NCBI GenBank assembly: GCA_026129525.1
Contig: JAHCHW010000001.1
Span: forward strand, 508,001 to 572,000
Length of the DNA: 64,000 nt
Direction of reading: 5' to 3'
Origin: Chitinophagales bacterium
GTDB lineage: Bacteria > Bacteroidota > Bacteroidia > Chitinophagales > LD1
The notes under the pieces were generated by a model, which was given only the letters and a program-made list of their open reading frames with translations, made no database searches and was not told the DNA's origin. Both the position numbers and the translations under genes were made by a program. Below are positions 8,483 through 17,251 of this stretch, in pieces (positions within the stretch are counted from its first letter, which is position 1; every line of letters begins with the position of its first letter).

Positions 8483-10102
8483 TTAATTCATCACCACATT
8501 AAATGCAAGTGCGTTTATCTTCCTCCTTTTTTTATCAGGTCCCATTACAATAATGTCGTCAAAAAACACCGCTTCGCCCTTCTGAATATTCGTTAACCAG
8601 CTTTTAACCGTTGCATTAAACTCAGGACCTTCATTGTCTTTCTTAACAATGTTGCCGTCCTTTTGGCGTAGTGTGGCAGTAAACGAAAGCACTTTAAACT
8701 GAACAGGGTAATCAAAGCCTTCTACTTTAGCTACAATGCCTCTGCGTGGTTTTATAAAACTCGCTCCGCAGTTTATTCCGCTTTGCAAACCATCAACTGT
8801 AGCGGTCGGATTCGGAATCATTTTAACTCTAAACTCCTGCTCGCCCATTATCATTTCCCTGCCGTTTACCCTTGCCTTTACGGTAACTTTTGTTCTGCCC
8901 GTTTCGGTTACAATGGCATTGTATGCTCCTTCCGAGTTTCGCTCCAACACTCCACTGCTAATGCTTGCTGTTACATCGGTTTGCGAAAAGCCGGGCACAC
9001 TCACATCTATGTAGTTATCCAAACCTACATACATTACGTTCATCATTTTGGGCGAAACCACAGCGGTTTTGGGGGCTACCTGATATTCTCCGGCAAAGGG
9101 GTAAAACTTGTATTTGCCATCGGCACTTTTTACACGAACCACACCGGTGTATTTTTTGTTGCCGGTTGTTGTTGCCCCAATATTCAGTTTTCCCAATCCT
9201 CCCTCGGTTGCAATCTTTGTTGCATTTATTAAAGGGAGATTTTCGTTGTCGGATATAATAGGAATGTAGGTGCCGTATCTATCCTTCCTTATTTCCGGTG
9301 TAAATGGTCCGATAAAAACCTCCGGCTCAAGTGATGAACTGGAAGCTGCCACAATTACTTCTGCTTTGTATGCTTCGCCCTGCAATACAAACGATGACGG
9401 GGCATTGACCATTGCCATCATTCTATCCACCTTTTCCGATTCTTTGTAAACTGAGTTATAGAGCGATTCCACAATATGCGCTTCAGCATTCAGTACATCA
9501 TTCTGATATTTTGTAAGTGTAGTAACAGCTGCTACTACCGGCACATGATTAAACGTGGCAAATTCCCAACTCCTCGCATTGCGGGGTTCTTCTAATTTAA
9601 GTGCCAAGGCTTCGGCTGCAATTTTTCGTTCAGCAGAATCAGGTAACAATTGCAGCAATTGTTGGCGCGTAGCTATAATCTTCTGCCTTAGTTCTTTTCC
9701 TCTTTCGCCATTGCGCTCTACAAACAGCCGCGTAGGAATGTCAATGTTATCATCGCGAACAATTTTTCCGGTTTCGCTGTTAATTCCACCCGCATCAGTT
9801 ATCATCAACTGCTTATACGCTTCAAGCGAGTTGTACAACTGTTGCGAAAGAACCCTTGCCTTACCGGCACGCATAAAAGCATCTTTTGCTTTTGCAGAAT
9901 CAATACTAAACTGTCGGGCAAAGTCGCTGAACGTGTTTTCGTTCTTCTGCTTTACAGAGCTATTCGATGAACTGATACTGTCGTTCACGTTTTTAAAAGC
10001 ATCCAGCACTTCGTTAGAAACATTCAACGCAAGAATGGCGGTAAGCACCAGATAAAGCATGTTTATCATTTTCTGGCGCGGAGTTAATCGGACGTTCGAC
10101 AT
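8483..10102 (-). CDS. gldM: Gliding motility / T9SS motor protein GldM (second copy)
   Basis: GldM forms, with GldL, the proton-driven motor of the T9SS and gliding apparatus: one N-terminal membrane helix, then a long periplasmic rod of stacked domains. This 539-aa protein begins LTPRQKMINMLYLVLTAILA, the diagnostic start, and has FATFNHVPVVAAVTTLTKYQ and VVSPKMMNVMYVGLDNYIDV further on. It is clearly paralogous to the GldM at 11140. No second gldL accompanies it, so it would have to pair with the single GldL or act with the second GldN in the periplasm. A 207-bp gap with a terminator and a palindrome separates it from the upstream gldN. Confidence 0.9.
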   Translation of the reverse strand: MSNVRLTPRQKMINMLYLVLTAILALNVSNEVLDAFKNVNDSISSSNSSVKQKNENTFSDFARQFSIDSAKAKDAFMRAGKARVLSQQLYNSLEAYKQLMITDAGGINSETGKIVRDDNIDIPTRLFVERNGERGKELRQKIIATRQQLLQLLPDSAERKIAAEALALKLEEPRNARSWEFATFNHVPVVAAVTTLTKYQNDVLNAEAHIVESLYNSVYKESEKVDRMMAMVNAPSSFVLQGEAYKAEVIVAASSSSLEPEVFIGPFTPEIRKDRYGTYIPIISDNENLPLINATKIATEGGLGKLNIGATTTGNKKYTGVVRVKSADGKYKFYPFAGEYQVAPKTAVVSPKMMNVMYVGLDNYIDVSVPGFSQTDVTASISSGVLERNSEGAYNAIVTETGRTKVTVKARVNGREMIMGEQEFRVKMIPNPTATVDGLQSGINCGASFIKPRRGIVAKVEGFDYPVQFKVLSFTATLRQKDGNIVKKDNEGPEFNATVKSWLTNIQKGEAVFFDDIIVMGPDKKRRKINALAFNVVMN

Positions 10103-10161
10103 AGTGGTTTAGTTTCCTTTTGAACGCACCGAAACTTTCAGAAATTGCAACAAATGAAATC

Positions 10162-10181
10162 AAGTTCACTGCACTGAACTT
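10162..10181. promoter_or_regulatory. 20-bp dyad upstream of the second gldM
   Basis: AAGTTCACTGCACTGAACTT is symmetric apart from one base pair on each side of the central TGCA. It lies about 60 bp upstream of the gldM start and just downstream (in the direction of transcription) of a TATATTTC box at 10196-10203. It fits an operator for a dimeric regulator, but no regulator is known. Confidence 0.4.
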
Positions 10182-10263
10182 TAAAGAACAATTACGAAAT
10201 ATACAGAGAGCATTTTTCGTTTTAATCAGATAGGCAATTTCTACGCAAACATTATGGAAACAA

Positions 10264-10291
10264 AAAGGGCAAGCCGCTTAGCTTGCCCTTT
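10264..10291 (-). terminator. Intrinsic terminator after the first gldN
   Basis: Perfect 11-bp arms AAAGGGCAAGC (10264-10274) and GCTTGCCCTTT (10281-10291) enclose a 6-nt loop. On the minus strand the stem is followed by TTTTTGTTTCC. It sits 19 nt beyond the stop codon of the gldN at 10310, so it should end the gldKLMN transcript before the second gldMN pair. Confidence 0.85.
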
Positions 10292-10309
10292 CGCTGTAGA
10301 ATTAACTTT

Positions 10310-11128
10310 CTAGTAATTCCACAAGTCGTGTTCGTAGTTGAACATCTTGTATTTTATCTCATCGCTTTCCAACAATGCATCCATACCGGTTGCATATTCC
10401 TGAATATTGCGATCGTAAACGTTGCTCTCTTTGTAAATGTAGCTTTGGAAAAGACGCGCTTCAAACAAATCTTCCCAGCTAAAGCGAACAGCATCGTTTT
10501 GCGGATTAAACACTTCGTACTTGGCAATAATTGGTCTTAAATCAGGATAGTACACCCAATACATAGTCATATCTCCACGATAGTTGCCGGAAGCATCGTA
10601 ATCTTCCATAATGGGAGCAATACCGATAATGCGAACCATCATGGTTGATGTTTCTTCATCAAAGAACCAGTCTTCTTTAACGCGGTATTTTACAATCTTA
10701 TCCCAAGTCAAATCATTCTTCTGAATAACCTGCTCTTCTTCGAGTGTAATCGGGTTAATCTGCATTACTGTATCAACCCGGGTTCCCAGTTTTTTTACAT
10801 CATCAATGCTCATTACCTGCTTAAACTGGTCGGCATCAACTACTGCCGGGTCATATACTGTTAACTCACCGTTTTTAGCTGCCGTATGAAGTATTTGAAT
10901 GAGCGGCTCCTGAGGATACTTGAATGCCAAGTTCATTTTTTCGCGCACATCTATCATTCTCCAAATACGCTTTGCCCAAAACACATCAGCCTCGCGGATA
11001 TAGTCGTAAGGAATAACTTCTTTTTCCTTAGTGGTGGTTTTCAGCCAGGCACCATCCAATGGCTCCTGAGCAAAAACTGCACCTGCGTAAAGCAGCGCAA
11101 CAGCAATAACAATTTTACCTGACTTCAT
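10310..11128 (-). CDS. gldN: Gliding motility / T9SS protein GldN
   Basis: This 272-aa periplasmic component of the T9SS core complex associates with the lipoprotein GldK in a ring under the outer membrane. It has an N-terminal signal peptide (cleavage near VFAQ) and the conserved blocks READVFWAKRIWRMIDVREK, YPQEPLIQILH, DLTWDKIVKYRVKE and EDYDASGNYRGDMTMYW. It follows gldM with an 11-bp gap and is the last gene before a strong terminator, so gldK-gldL-gldM-gldN form the standard operon order. This is the more likely housekeeping copy because of that context. Confidence 0.93.
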   Translation of the reverse strand: MKSGKIVIAVALLYAGAVFAQEPLDGAWLKTTTKEKEVIPYDYIREADVFWAKRIWRMIDVREKMNLAFKYPQEPLIQILHTAAKNGELTVYDPAVVDADQFKQVMSIDDVKKLGTRVDTVMQINPITLEEEQVIQKNDLTWDKIVKYRVKEDWFFDEETSTMMVRIIGIAPIMEDYDASGNYRGDMTMYWVYYPDLRPIIAKYEVFNPQNDAVRFSWEDLFEARLFQSYIYKESNVYDRNIQEYATGMDALLESDEIKYKMFNYEHDLWNY

Positions 11129-11139
11129 GATTCAAGAAT

Positions 11140-12777
11140 TTATATGATGGTAAAAGCAATTTGACCAAGTTTACGAGGTTGCTTATCGGGACCTACTACT
11201 TTAATCTCGTCAATAAAGATAATATCTTTTGGTTTAGCACGATCAAGAAAGCTTTTCATTTGAGCATTCAACAGCGGACCTTGTGCTTCTGCTTTAAAGA
11301 TTTCCCCTTTCGAAGAGAATACCATTTGGAAACTCACCACATCGAAACGCGCTTCAAAGTCGAAATTTTCCAACAAAGCTACCACACCACTTTGTGCCTT
11401 AATAGAGCCGGGCTGCGTGTTTCCTCCTCTAAGTTTTCCTCCTAAAGTCGGAACCGGGTCAGGAATACGCTTAATACGAAACTCCTCTTCTCCCATTGAT
11501 TGCACCTTGCCATCAATTTTAGCAGCAACAGCAATCTTACATTTTCCTACAGCCGTAACTTTTGCAGTGTACGAACCATCAGGATTTTTTGTGAGTGTTC
11601 CTGCGCCATCTAAGTTAGCGGTAACATCATTTTGTCCAACACCGGGAACTGAAATCTTCATAGGGTTGTCAACACCAATGTAAAGCACATTCATTTTGGT
11701 AGGAGAAACCACCACTGCTTTTGCTGCTACCTGATAGCCTCCTTCAAACGGATAGAAAGTGTAACCACCGGCAGGATTTTTTACGCGAATAATACCGGTA
11801 TATTTCTTCTCACCTACAGCAGCGCCACCTTGCTCAAGTTTCGCCATTCCACCTTCGGTTTTCAACATTCCACTTTCAGAATATCCGGCAGGAAGCGGGT
11901 TATTAGAATCCAACTTCTCGTAAGAACCATCTTTTGCTTTTGTGAAGCCCGACAAAGGTCCTAAGAAAACTTCCGGTTGTTGTGTTGAGTTAAAAGCAGC
12001 CAAGAATATATCTGCTTTGTAAGATTGCCCCTGCATAATATAACTTGACGGAGCAATAATTTTTGCAGCTAACGCATCGAATTTGAAATCCGTTTCACCA
12101 ATCTTCTTGATAAGATATTCAATCACTGCACCTTCCGAACTGATAACGTCATTCTGAAACTTAGTAAGAATAGTAACGGCTGCTGTTACCGGAACGTGGT
12201 TAAACGTAGCAAACTCCCATGTTTTTTTGTCTTCGCCAGGTTTTGTTTTAATATCATCAGCATTCAACGGCAACTTGAAATTTGCTCTGTCTTTTTCGTC
12301 CAACAGGTCAAACAATTGTTTACGTGTTTGCTGAATGCGCTCTTGCAAATCTTTTCCCTTCTGCTTGCCGTCTTTGGTTTTGCTTCTTTCCTCTACCAAA
12401 ATACGAGTAGCAATGTCAATATTATCGCGCTCTTCAATCTCACCTGTTTCAGGATTTATCCCTTTTGCTTCTGCAATAAGGGTGTCCTTATATTGTTGTA
12501 ACAGGTTATACAAATCGCGGGAAACTTTTTGTGCTAACAATGCCTTGTCGTAATGAGGCTTTGCCTTACCGGCATCTTGCTCCATTTGCTTTTCGAAGGC
12601 TTTATAAATACCATCGTTTTTACCATTTAACGATGAGTTGGAAGACTGAAGACCTTCGTTCACCAATCGGAAGGCATTCAATACTTCTGTAGATACGTTC
12701 AAAGCTAGAAGGGCGGTTAACACGAGATACATCATGTTAATCATCTTCTGCCTTGGGGTTAATTTTCCACCAGCCAT
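11140..12777 (-). CDS. gldM: Gliding motility / T9SS motor protein GldM
   Basis: This 545-aa inner-membrane-anchored rod protein partners GldL in the rotary motor powering type IX secretion and gliding. The N-terminus LTPRQKMINMMYLVLTALLA forms the single membrane helix. The periplasmic part holds FATFNHVPVTAAVTILTKFQ (about residue 190) and VVSPTKMNVLYIGVDNPMKI. It lies directly downstream of gldL (46 bp) and upstream of gldN (11 bp), the canonical order. A paralogue at 8483-10102 suggests duplication of the gldM-gldN block. Confidence 0.94.
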   Translation of the reverse strand: MAGGKLTPRQKMINMMYLVLTALLALNVSTEVLNAFRLVNEGLQSSNSSLNGKNDGIYKAFEKQMEQDAGKAKPHYDKALLAQKVSRDLYNLLQQYKDTLIAEAKGINPETGEIEERDNIDIATRILVEERSKTKDGKQKGKDLQERIQQTRKQLFDLLDEKDRANFKLPLNADDIKTKPGEDKKTWEFATFNHVPVTAAVTILTKFQNDVISSEGAVIEYLIKKIGETDFKFDALAAKIIAPSSYIMQGQSYKADIFLAAFNSTQQPEVFLGPLSGFTKAKDGSYEKLDSNNPLPAGYSESGMLKTEGGMAKLEQGGAAVGEKKYTGIIRVKNPAGGYTFYPFEGGYQVAAKAVVVSPTKMNVLYIGVDNPMKISVPGVGQNDVTANLDGAGTLTKNPDGSYTAKVTAVGKCKIAVAAKIDGKVQSMGEEEFRIKRIPDPVPTLGGKLRGGNTQPGSIKAQSGVVALLENFDFEARFDVVSFQMVFSSKGEIFKAEAQGPLLNAQMKSFLDRAKPKDIIFIDEIKVVGPDKQPRKLGQIAFTII

Positions 12778-12823
12778 TTTTTAGTTTTCAGTTTTCGGGT
12801 TAAAACAATTTTTTCACAAATCA

Positions 12824-13609
12824 CTAAACGGCTTTCATAGCAGAAAGCATATTTCCGTAAACCTGATTTAATGAAGCCAAGTTTTTATTCAACTTGCTTA
12901 ACTCTTCCTTGTATTTAGTAGCATCGTTTGCAGTATCGGACAATGCTTGAGCTGCGGCATTCAAATTGCCAAAGAATTTATTCATTGCTTTCAGGTGATT
13001 GTTTGAATCCTGAAGCTCCAATTCATAAATAGCATTGAGTTGCGAAAGGTTTTTAACCATTGACTGTACTTGCTCATGGTAAACTTTAGTGTGCTCGGCA
13101 CCGGCACCAATTTGACCTACTGCTGTTGTAGCTGTGGCAGCGGCTTGAGCAAATGTGGAAATTTGACCGGCTGCATTTTTAGCACTCTTAGAAAAATCAT
13201 TGGCAGCAACAGTAGCCTCTGTAAGGTCATTCAACTTGCTTACGCTTTCGCCTAACGATGAAAATCCTTTACCTAAACTATTAATCAATTCAGGCCCAAC
13301 CTTTGCTTGGCTTAACATAGTATCCAACTGCTGTGTTAAGGGTTTTGTTCCTTTAGGCACATCCGGATTAAGTTCAGGATAAACTTTTTCCCACTCGTAG
13401 TGCTTTTCAACGAACTGCGGTTCAAAACCGGAGATGATGAAGATGAGAACCTCAGTACTCATACCTGCAATAAGCATAATATCGGCACCTTTCCAGTGCA
13501 TAATTTTGAAAAGAGCTCCTGCGATTACCACCGCTGCCCCAAACGAATAAGCATAGTTTAGAATTACTCTTGCCTTTTGCGTCATTAATGGGTGATTCTT
13601 AGCTGCCAT
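12824..13609 (-). CDS. gldL: Gliding motility / T9SS motor protein GldL
   Basis: GldL is the inner-membrane stator-like component that converts the proton gradient into motion with GldM. The 261-aa product has two N-terminal membrane helices (about residues 15-35 and 42-62), separated by the conserved KIMHWKGADIMLI, and FGAAVVIAGALFKIMHW is typical of the family. The long cytoplasmic tail is Ala-rich and predicted coiled coil. It sits between gldK (112-bp gap) and gldM. Only one gldL copy is visible although gldM and gldN are duplicated. Confidence 0.93.
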   Translation of the reverse strand: MAAKNHPLMTQKARVILNYAYSFGAAVVIAGALFKIMHWKGADIMLIAGMSTEVLIFIISGFEPQFVEKHYEWEKVYPELNPDVPKGTKPLTQQLDTMLSQAKVGPELINSLGKGFSSLGESVSKLNDLTEATVAANDFSKSAKNAAGQISTFAQAAATATTAVGQIGAGAEHTKVYHEQVQSMVKNLSQLNAIYELELQDSNNHLKAMNKFFGNLNAAAQALSDTANDATKYKEELSKLNKNLASLNQVYGNMLSAMKAV

Positions 13610-13721
13610 AGTTTTTGTTGTTTTTAGGTTTTAGGGTTTGATTTAAACAATAGAGTTATTATGTCTGAAATAAAAAGGTGACAATTAAAATTTGATTAAG
13701 AGATACCGCACAAGATTAACA

Positions 13722-14984
13722 CTAACGGTCAGTGATATCTCTTCCTAAGAAAGTAGTAATACATCTGAAACCTACGTACGACTTCGCAGAGTCACCGTAC
13801 TCCCAATGACGGGTTCCGTTTTCAATATAGAAGCCTATATCTTTCCACGAACCGCCTCTTATTACTTTACGCTTCATAGATTCAGGCTCGGACTCTTCAG
13901 CATCATATCTGATGTCCGGGTTTAAATCATGTATAAAGGAATATGCATTTTCGTAGAAAGCTGATGAAGTCCACTCAGCAACGTTTCCGGCCATACAGTA
14001 TAAACCGTAATCATTAGGCCAGTAAGCATCAGCCCTAACGGTGTAGAAACCACCATCTTCAGGATAATTTCCTCTGCCGGGCTTGAAGTTTGCCAAAATA
14101 CAGCCTTTTGTATTTCTTACATAAGGGCCTCCCCAAGGATAGGGCGATTGCTTTTTGCCACCGCGAGCAGCATATTCCCACTCATGCTCTGTAGGTAAGC
14201 GGAAGATATCCATCAAAGGTTCTCCGCGCGGAGTTTTATAGTCTTCCCAAAGTCTGGTTCTCCAAAAACAGAAAGCATTTGCCTGATGCCAGGTTACACC
14301 TACTACAGGATAATCGTCAAATGCCGGATGCCAAAAATAGTTTCTTGTCATTGGCTCGTTATAAGAATAAGAGAAGTCTCTTACCCATACCAATGTATCA
14401 GGATATACATCTACTGACTCTTTGCGAATAAAACTTGTTCTTGCTTTTCCTCTGTTTTTAGTTAAAGAAGCTGCTTTGTAGTCAAACCACTCATAGTCAT
14501 ACTTCATTTTGCGGTGGTCAAGTTCTCTTCTGCCCCACACTCTTTCGTCTTCGGGAAGGAAAATGTCTTCAAGTGCTTCGTTCTTATTCTTTCCACTCCA
14601 CTCAATCTTCTTATTCCAATCAATGGCTTCTTTTCCATTGTCATCGGTAGTTATATTGCCTAACATTTTATGGGCAACGGAATCGCGCACCCAATTAATG
14701 AACTGGCGATACTCATTGTTGGTAATCTCGGTATCATCCATATAGAAGCCTACAATAGATACCTGTTTTGAACGAGCCTGATAGCTATAATTTACATCCT
14801 GATCGCTGGGGCCAATGTGCAAAACACCCGAAGGAATAAACACCATACCATAAGGAGTTATAGGATTCCATTTAGGTCGGTCAAGTTCGCCCAAAAGTTG
14901 CCCATTGTATCCGCCTTTGCAACCTGCGATGAAGAGGGTTAATACAAACGCAGATTTGTAAAGAAGACCTTTTAAGTTTTTCAT
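13722..14984 (-). CDS. gldK: Gliding motility / T9SS lipoprotein GldK
   Basis: GldK (PorK) is an outer-membrane lipoprotein that forms the periplasmic ring of the T9SS with GldN. The 420-aa product has a lipobox (FIAGC, Cys at residue 22) and a formylglycine-generating-enzyme-like (SUMF1) fold. That fold shows in FIPSGVLHIG, ITNNEYRQFINW, PVVGVTWHQANAFCFWR, LPTEHEWEYAARGG, GNVAEWTSSAF and the terminal VIRGGSWKD...VGFRC. GldK is not known to be an enzyme. It opens the gldKLMN operon and has a good TAnnTTTG-type promoter upstream. Confidence 0.93.
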   Translation of the reverse strand: MKNLKGLLYKSAFVLTLFIAGCKGGYNGQLLGELDRPKWNPITPYGMVFIPSGVLHIGPSDQDVNYSYQARSKQVSIVGFYMDDTEITNNEYRQFINWVRDSVAHKMLGNITTDDNGKEAIDWNKKIEWSGKNKNEALEDIFLPEDERVWGRRELDHRKMKYDYEWFDYKAASLTKNRGKARTSFIRKESVDVYPDTLVWVRDFSYSYNEPMTRNYFWHPAFDDYPVVGVTWHQANAFCFWRTRLWEDYKTPRGEPLMDIFRLPTEHEWEYAARGGKKQSPYPWGGPYVRNTKGCILANFKPGRGNYPEDGGFYTVRADAYWPNDYGLYCMAGNVAEWTSSAFYENAYSFIHDLNPDIRYDAEESEPESMKRKVIRGGSWKDIGFYIENGTRHWEYGDSAKSYVGFRCITTFLGRDITDR

Positions 14985-15026
14985 GTTTTTGATTTTGATA
15001 GTTTTCCCCGTTTTTAAGAAAGTGCG

Positions 15027-15055
15027 TAAATATAATCAGTTTTTGATTTTGCAAA
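15027..15055 (-). promoter_or_regulatory. Putative promoter of the gldKLMN operon
   Basis: Read on the minus strand, TTTG (15055-15052) is followed after 17 nt by TATATTTA (15034-15027), close to the Bacteroidota consensus TTTG/TAnnTTTG. The gldK ATG lies about 43 nt downstream. It would let gldK be expressed independently of the porP/sprF gene. Confidence 0.5.
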
Positions 15056-15131
15056 AAAAATCGAAAAAAATTCTGGAAGGCTTGTGTTAATACGATTTTG
15101 CCTCCTCTTTGTTTCGCTCACCACTTTCTCC

Positions 15132-16115
15132 TTAGTTAAATCGCGGATTATGGTAAAAGTAACCGCGAATTTCTTTCTTTTTTATCGGATACCTGTAACT
15201 CACGCTTATTTCGTGCGAACCGGTATTGAATTTTGTAAGATACGAAAGATTTGCATCGTAGGAATACACTACCTGAAACCCTTTGTACCTCGCACCCAAA
15301 ACCAAAGCTAACGCATCTACTGTCTTTTTAGTATATCCTCTAAACGAAATTCCGGTCAGGATATTGTCAATAATAGTAAAGGTAGCAGCTAACTCTGCTT
15401 GCACTTTTACTAAATCAGTCTTAACAAGTGCACTTGGCATTAGTTCGAGTTTGTTGCTCAATTTGAAATTGTAGCCACCGCTAAAAAACAGATTGCGACT
15501 GTAAATCAATTTTGTTTTGCCCCCGTTTGCAGAAGTTATGCCGGCTTCTGACAATATAATATGATTGATTGCCGCTCCGGCAAAATACTTCTCATTGTTA
15601 AAGTACAATCCAAATGAAAAATCGGGAGCTACTCCGTTTTGCAACACATCGGGCAATATATTGTCCTGATGGTTTACTCCCGATGTATAATTGCCTTGAG
15701 GTGTACGAAGTTTTCCGCCATCTAAAGCCGTTTGTATAATTCCTCCGCCAAGCCCTATTGCCATGTTGCCCCACTTAAATTTGTGGCGATAGTTATAGTT
15801 AATGGTAATTCCGGTTGAGCGCTGATAACCTATTAAATCGTTCACCACGTTTAAACCAATACCTGAATTAGCTGAAGGAATTGCCGAACTGAAGTTGAAA
15901 GCTTGTGTGGCAATGAAAGTACTTGACAGCCCCACATATTGACTCCGGTGCAACAGTGCAAATTCTACCGCATTGTTACTACCGGAATATGCCGGATTAA
16001 ACAAGTAGCGGTTATACATAAACTGTGTGTACTGCGGCTCTGCCTGTGCAAACAGCTTATTAACACCGAAAAGAAAAACAAGCAGACAACCAAGTGTGCC
16101 GCCAACACGAATCAT
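15132..16115 (-). CDS. PorP/SprF family type IX secretion outer membrane protein
   Basis: The 327-aa product has a signal peptide and the typical PorP/SprF opening AEPQYTQFMYNRYLFNPAYSGSN split across residues 25-47, with repeated beta-strands and YKGFQVVYSYD near the end. Members are outer-membrane barrels that act with the T9SS, often each serving a particular exported protein. Its position just upstream of gldK is the same as that of porP next to porKLMN in Porphyromonas, so a core role is likely. The tail after the last strand is short and basic. Confidence 0.85.
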   Translation of the reverse strand: MIRVGGTLGCLLVFLFGVNKLFAQAEPQYTQFMYNRYLFNPAYSGSNNAVEFALLHRSQYVGLSSTFIATQAFNFSSAIPSANSGIGLNVVNDLIGYQRSTGITINYNYRHKFKWGNMAIGLGGGIIQTALDGGKLRTPQGNYTSGVNHQDNILPDVLQNGVAPDFSFGLYFNNEKYFAGAAINHIILSEAGITSANGGKTKLIYSRNLFFSGGYNFKLSNKLELMPSALVKTDLVKVQAELAATFTIIDNILTGISFRGYTKKTVDALALVLGARYKGFQVVYSYDANLSYLTKFNTGSHEISVSYRYPIKKKEIRGYFYHNPRFN

Positions 16116-16161
16116 GATTTGAAAATAACAATCCTCTCAAAAAGCGAAACACCAAAAAGCT

Positions 16162-17106
16162 TTAGCGGTTCGATTGCTTAAGATAATTGTCGAGCGCGGT
16201 AATAATAGTTGGTGTGTGCGGGAGAGGTGCCATGGCATGAAAACGAAGATGTTTGCCCACCACAGCAGATGCCGTAGTATTTCCGTAAACGGCAATTTTC
16301 AGATTCTCCTGTTTAAACTTCGGAAAATTATCGTACAGCGCATGTACCCCTGTTGGGCTAAACAATACAAGCATATCGTACTTGCTCATATCAATATGTT
16401 TCAGGTTGTTGGAAACAGTGCGATACATTACGCCTTCCGAAAAATTAAAGCCATTTGCCTGCATAAAAGACGGGATTTCATCTTTCCGCACTTCGGCACA
16501 TATATACAGGAACCGTGTAGCATCTTTGTGTTTCATCAGTAACAGACGAAGCTCTTTATTGTTATTCATGTCGCCAAAGAAAACTTTCCGTTTGCGGTAC
16601 TGGGTGTATTTTTGAAGATAGAGTGCAATGGCTTCCGAAGTGCAAAAGAATTTTGTTTCCTGACTCATTTTTACGCGCAGTTCTTCGCAAACGCGAAAAA
16701 AATGGTCAATAGCATTCCGGCTGGTAAAAATAATACCGCCAAAGTCGTTCAACACTAATCGCTGTTTGCGGAAATCTTTTCCGGGCACGCCTTCAACAGT
16801 TATAAACGGAACGAACGTAAATTTGACTTTGTACTTGGCTTCTAAATCGAAGTATGGCGACTTTACCCCTTCGGGCGGAGTTTGGGCAACCAGTATATGC
16901 TTGATTTTAGTTTTCGGTTCCTGCGAAATAAGTTCGGCAAAATTCTTTTCGGGCTTGGGAGGAATAATCATTGCAGCTTTGGCAGTAGCGGTGGTAACAG
17001 GTTTGCCTGAAATAAAAGAAGCAGCGCTCTTATCAGGTGATATCACATCAGCCTTTTTGCTTAGAGCGCTGCTACTGTTGGATGTTGTGCTGCCTTTTTG
17101 TTTCAA
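16162..17106 (-). CDS. hemD: Uroporphyrinogen-III synthase, frameshifted from its Lys/Ala-rich N-terminus
   Basis: HemD cyclises hydroxymethylbilane to uroporphyrinogen III in tetrapyrrole synthesis. The conserved part (about residues 65-314) has ILVAQTPPEG, GGIIFTSRNAIDHFF and DMLVLFSPTGVHALYDNF, as in Bacteroidota HemD. No ATG exists in this frame upstream; it is closed by a TAA at 17188-17190, and TTG at 17106 is the first candidate start. The best ATG (17249, 2 nt after the DUF4271 stop) is in the next frame and reaches TAG after 28 codons at an A9G run. A -1 shift at that run joins the frames and continues the same Lys/Ala-rich tail. This is either programmed frameshifting or a one-base homopolymer error. 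Confidence 0.8.
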   Translation of the reverse strand: MKQKGSTTSNSSSALSKKADVISPDKSAASFISGKPVTTATAKAAMIIPPKPEKNFAELISQEPKTKIKHILVAQTPPEGVKSPYFDLEAKYKVKFTFVPFITVEGVPGKDFRKQRLVLNDFGGIIFTSRNAIDHFFRVCEELRVKMSQETKFFCTSEAIALYLQKYTQYRKRKVFFGDMNNNKELRLLLMKHKDATRFLYICAEVRKDEIPSFMQANGFNFSEGVMYRTVSNNLKHIDMSKYDMLVLFSPTGVHALYDNFPKFKQENLKIAVYGNTTASAVVGKHLRFHAMAPLPHTPTIITALDNYLKQSNR

Positions 17107-17162
17107 CTTTTTGGCTGAAACTTTTTTAGCGGCAGCCGGCTTTTTAGAAGTAACCTTACCGA

Positions 17163-17249
17163 CTACTTCTTTTTTTTTGCCGCTTTCTTAGCTGCTTTCT
17201 TAGCAGGCTTCTTAGCCGCTTTCTTAGCTGCTTTCTTTTTTGTTGCCAT
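17163..17249 (-). CDS. Lys/Ala-rich 28-codon leader, probable true N-terminus of hemD
   Basis: The ATG at 17249 follows the DUF4271 stop by 2 nt, which suggests translational coupling. It encodes a histone H1-like run of KKAAKKAAKKPAKKAA type and ends at TAG (17165-17163) just after GCA AAA AAA AAG AAG. The -1 frame from the A-run continues EVVGKVTSKKPAAAKKVSAKK into hemD, so the basic tail spans the shift. On its own it would be a very small basic peptide. I regard it as the first part of the hemD product. Confidence 0.55.
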   Translation of the reverse strand: MATKKKAAKKAAKKPAKKAAKKAAKKKK

Positions 17250-17251
17250 GG

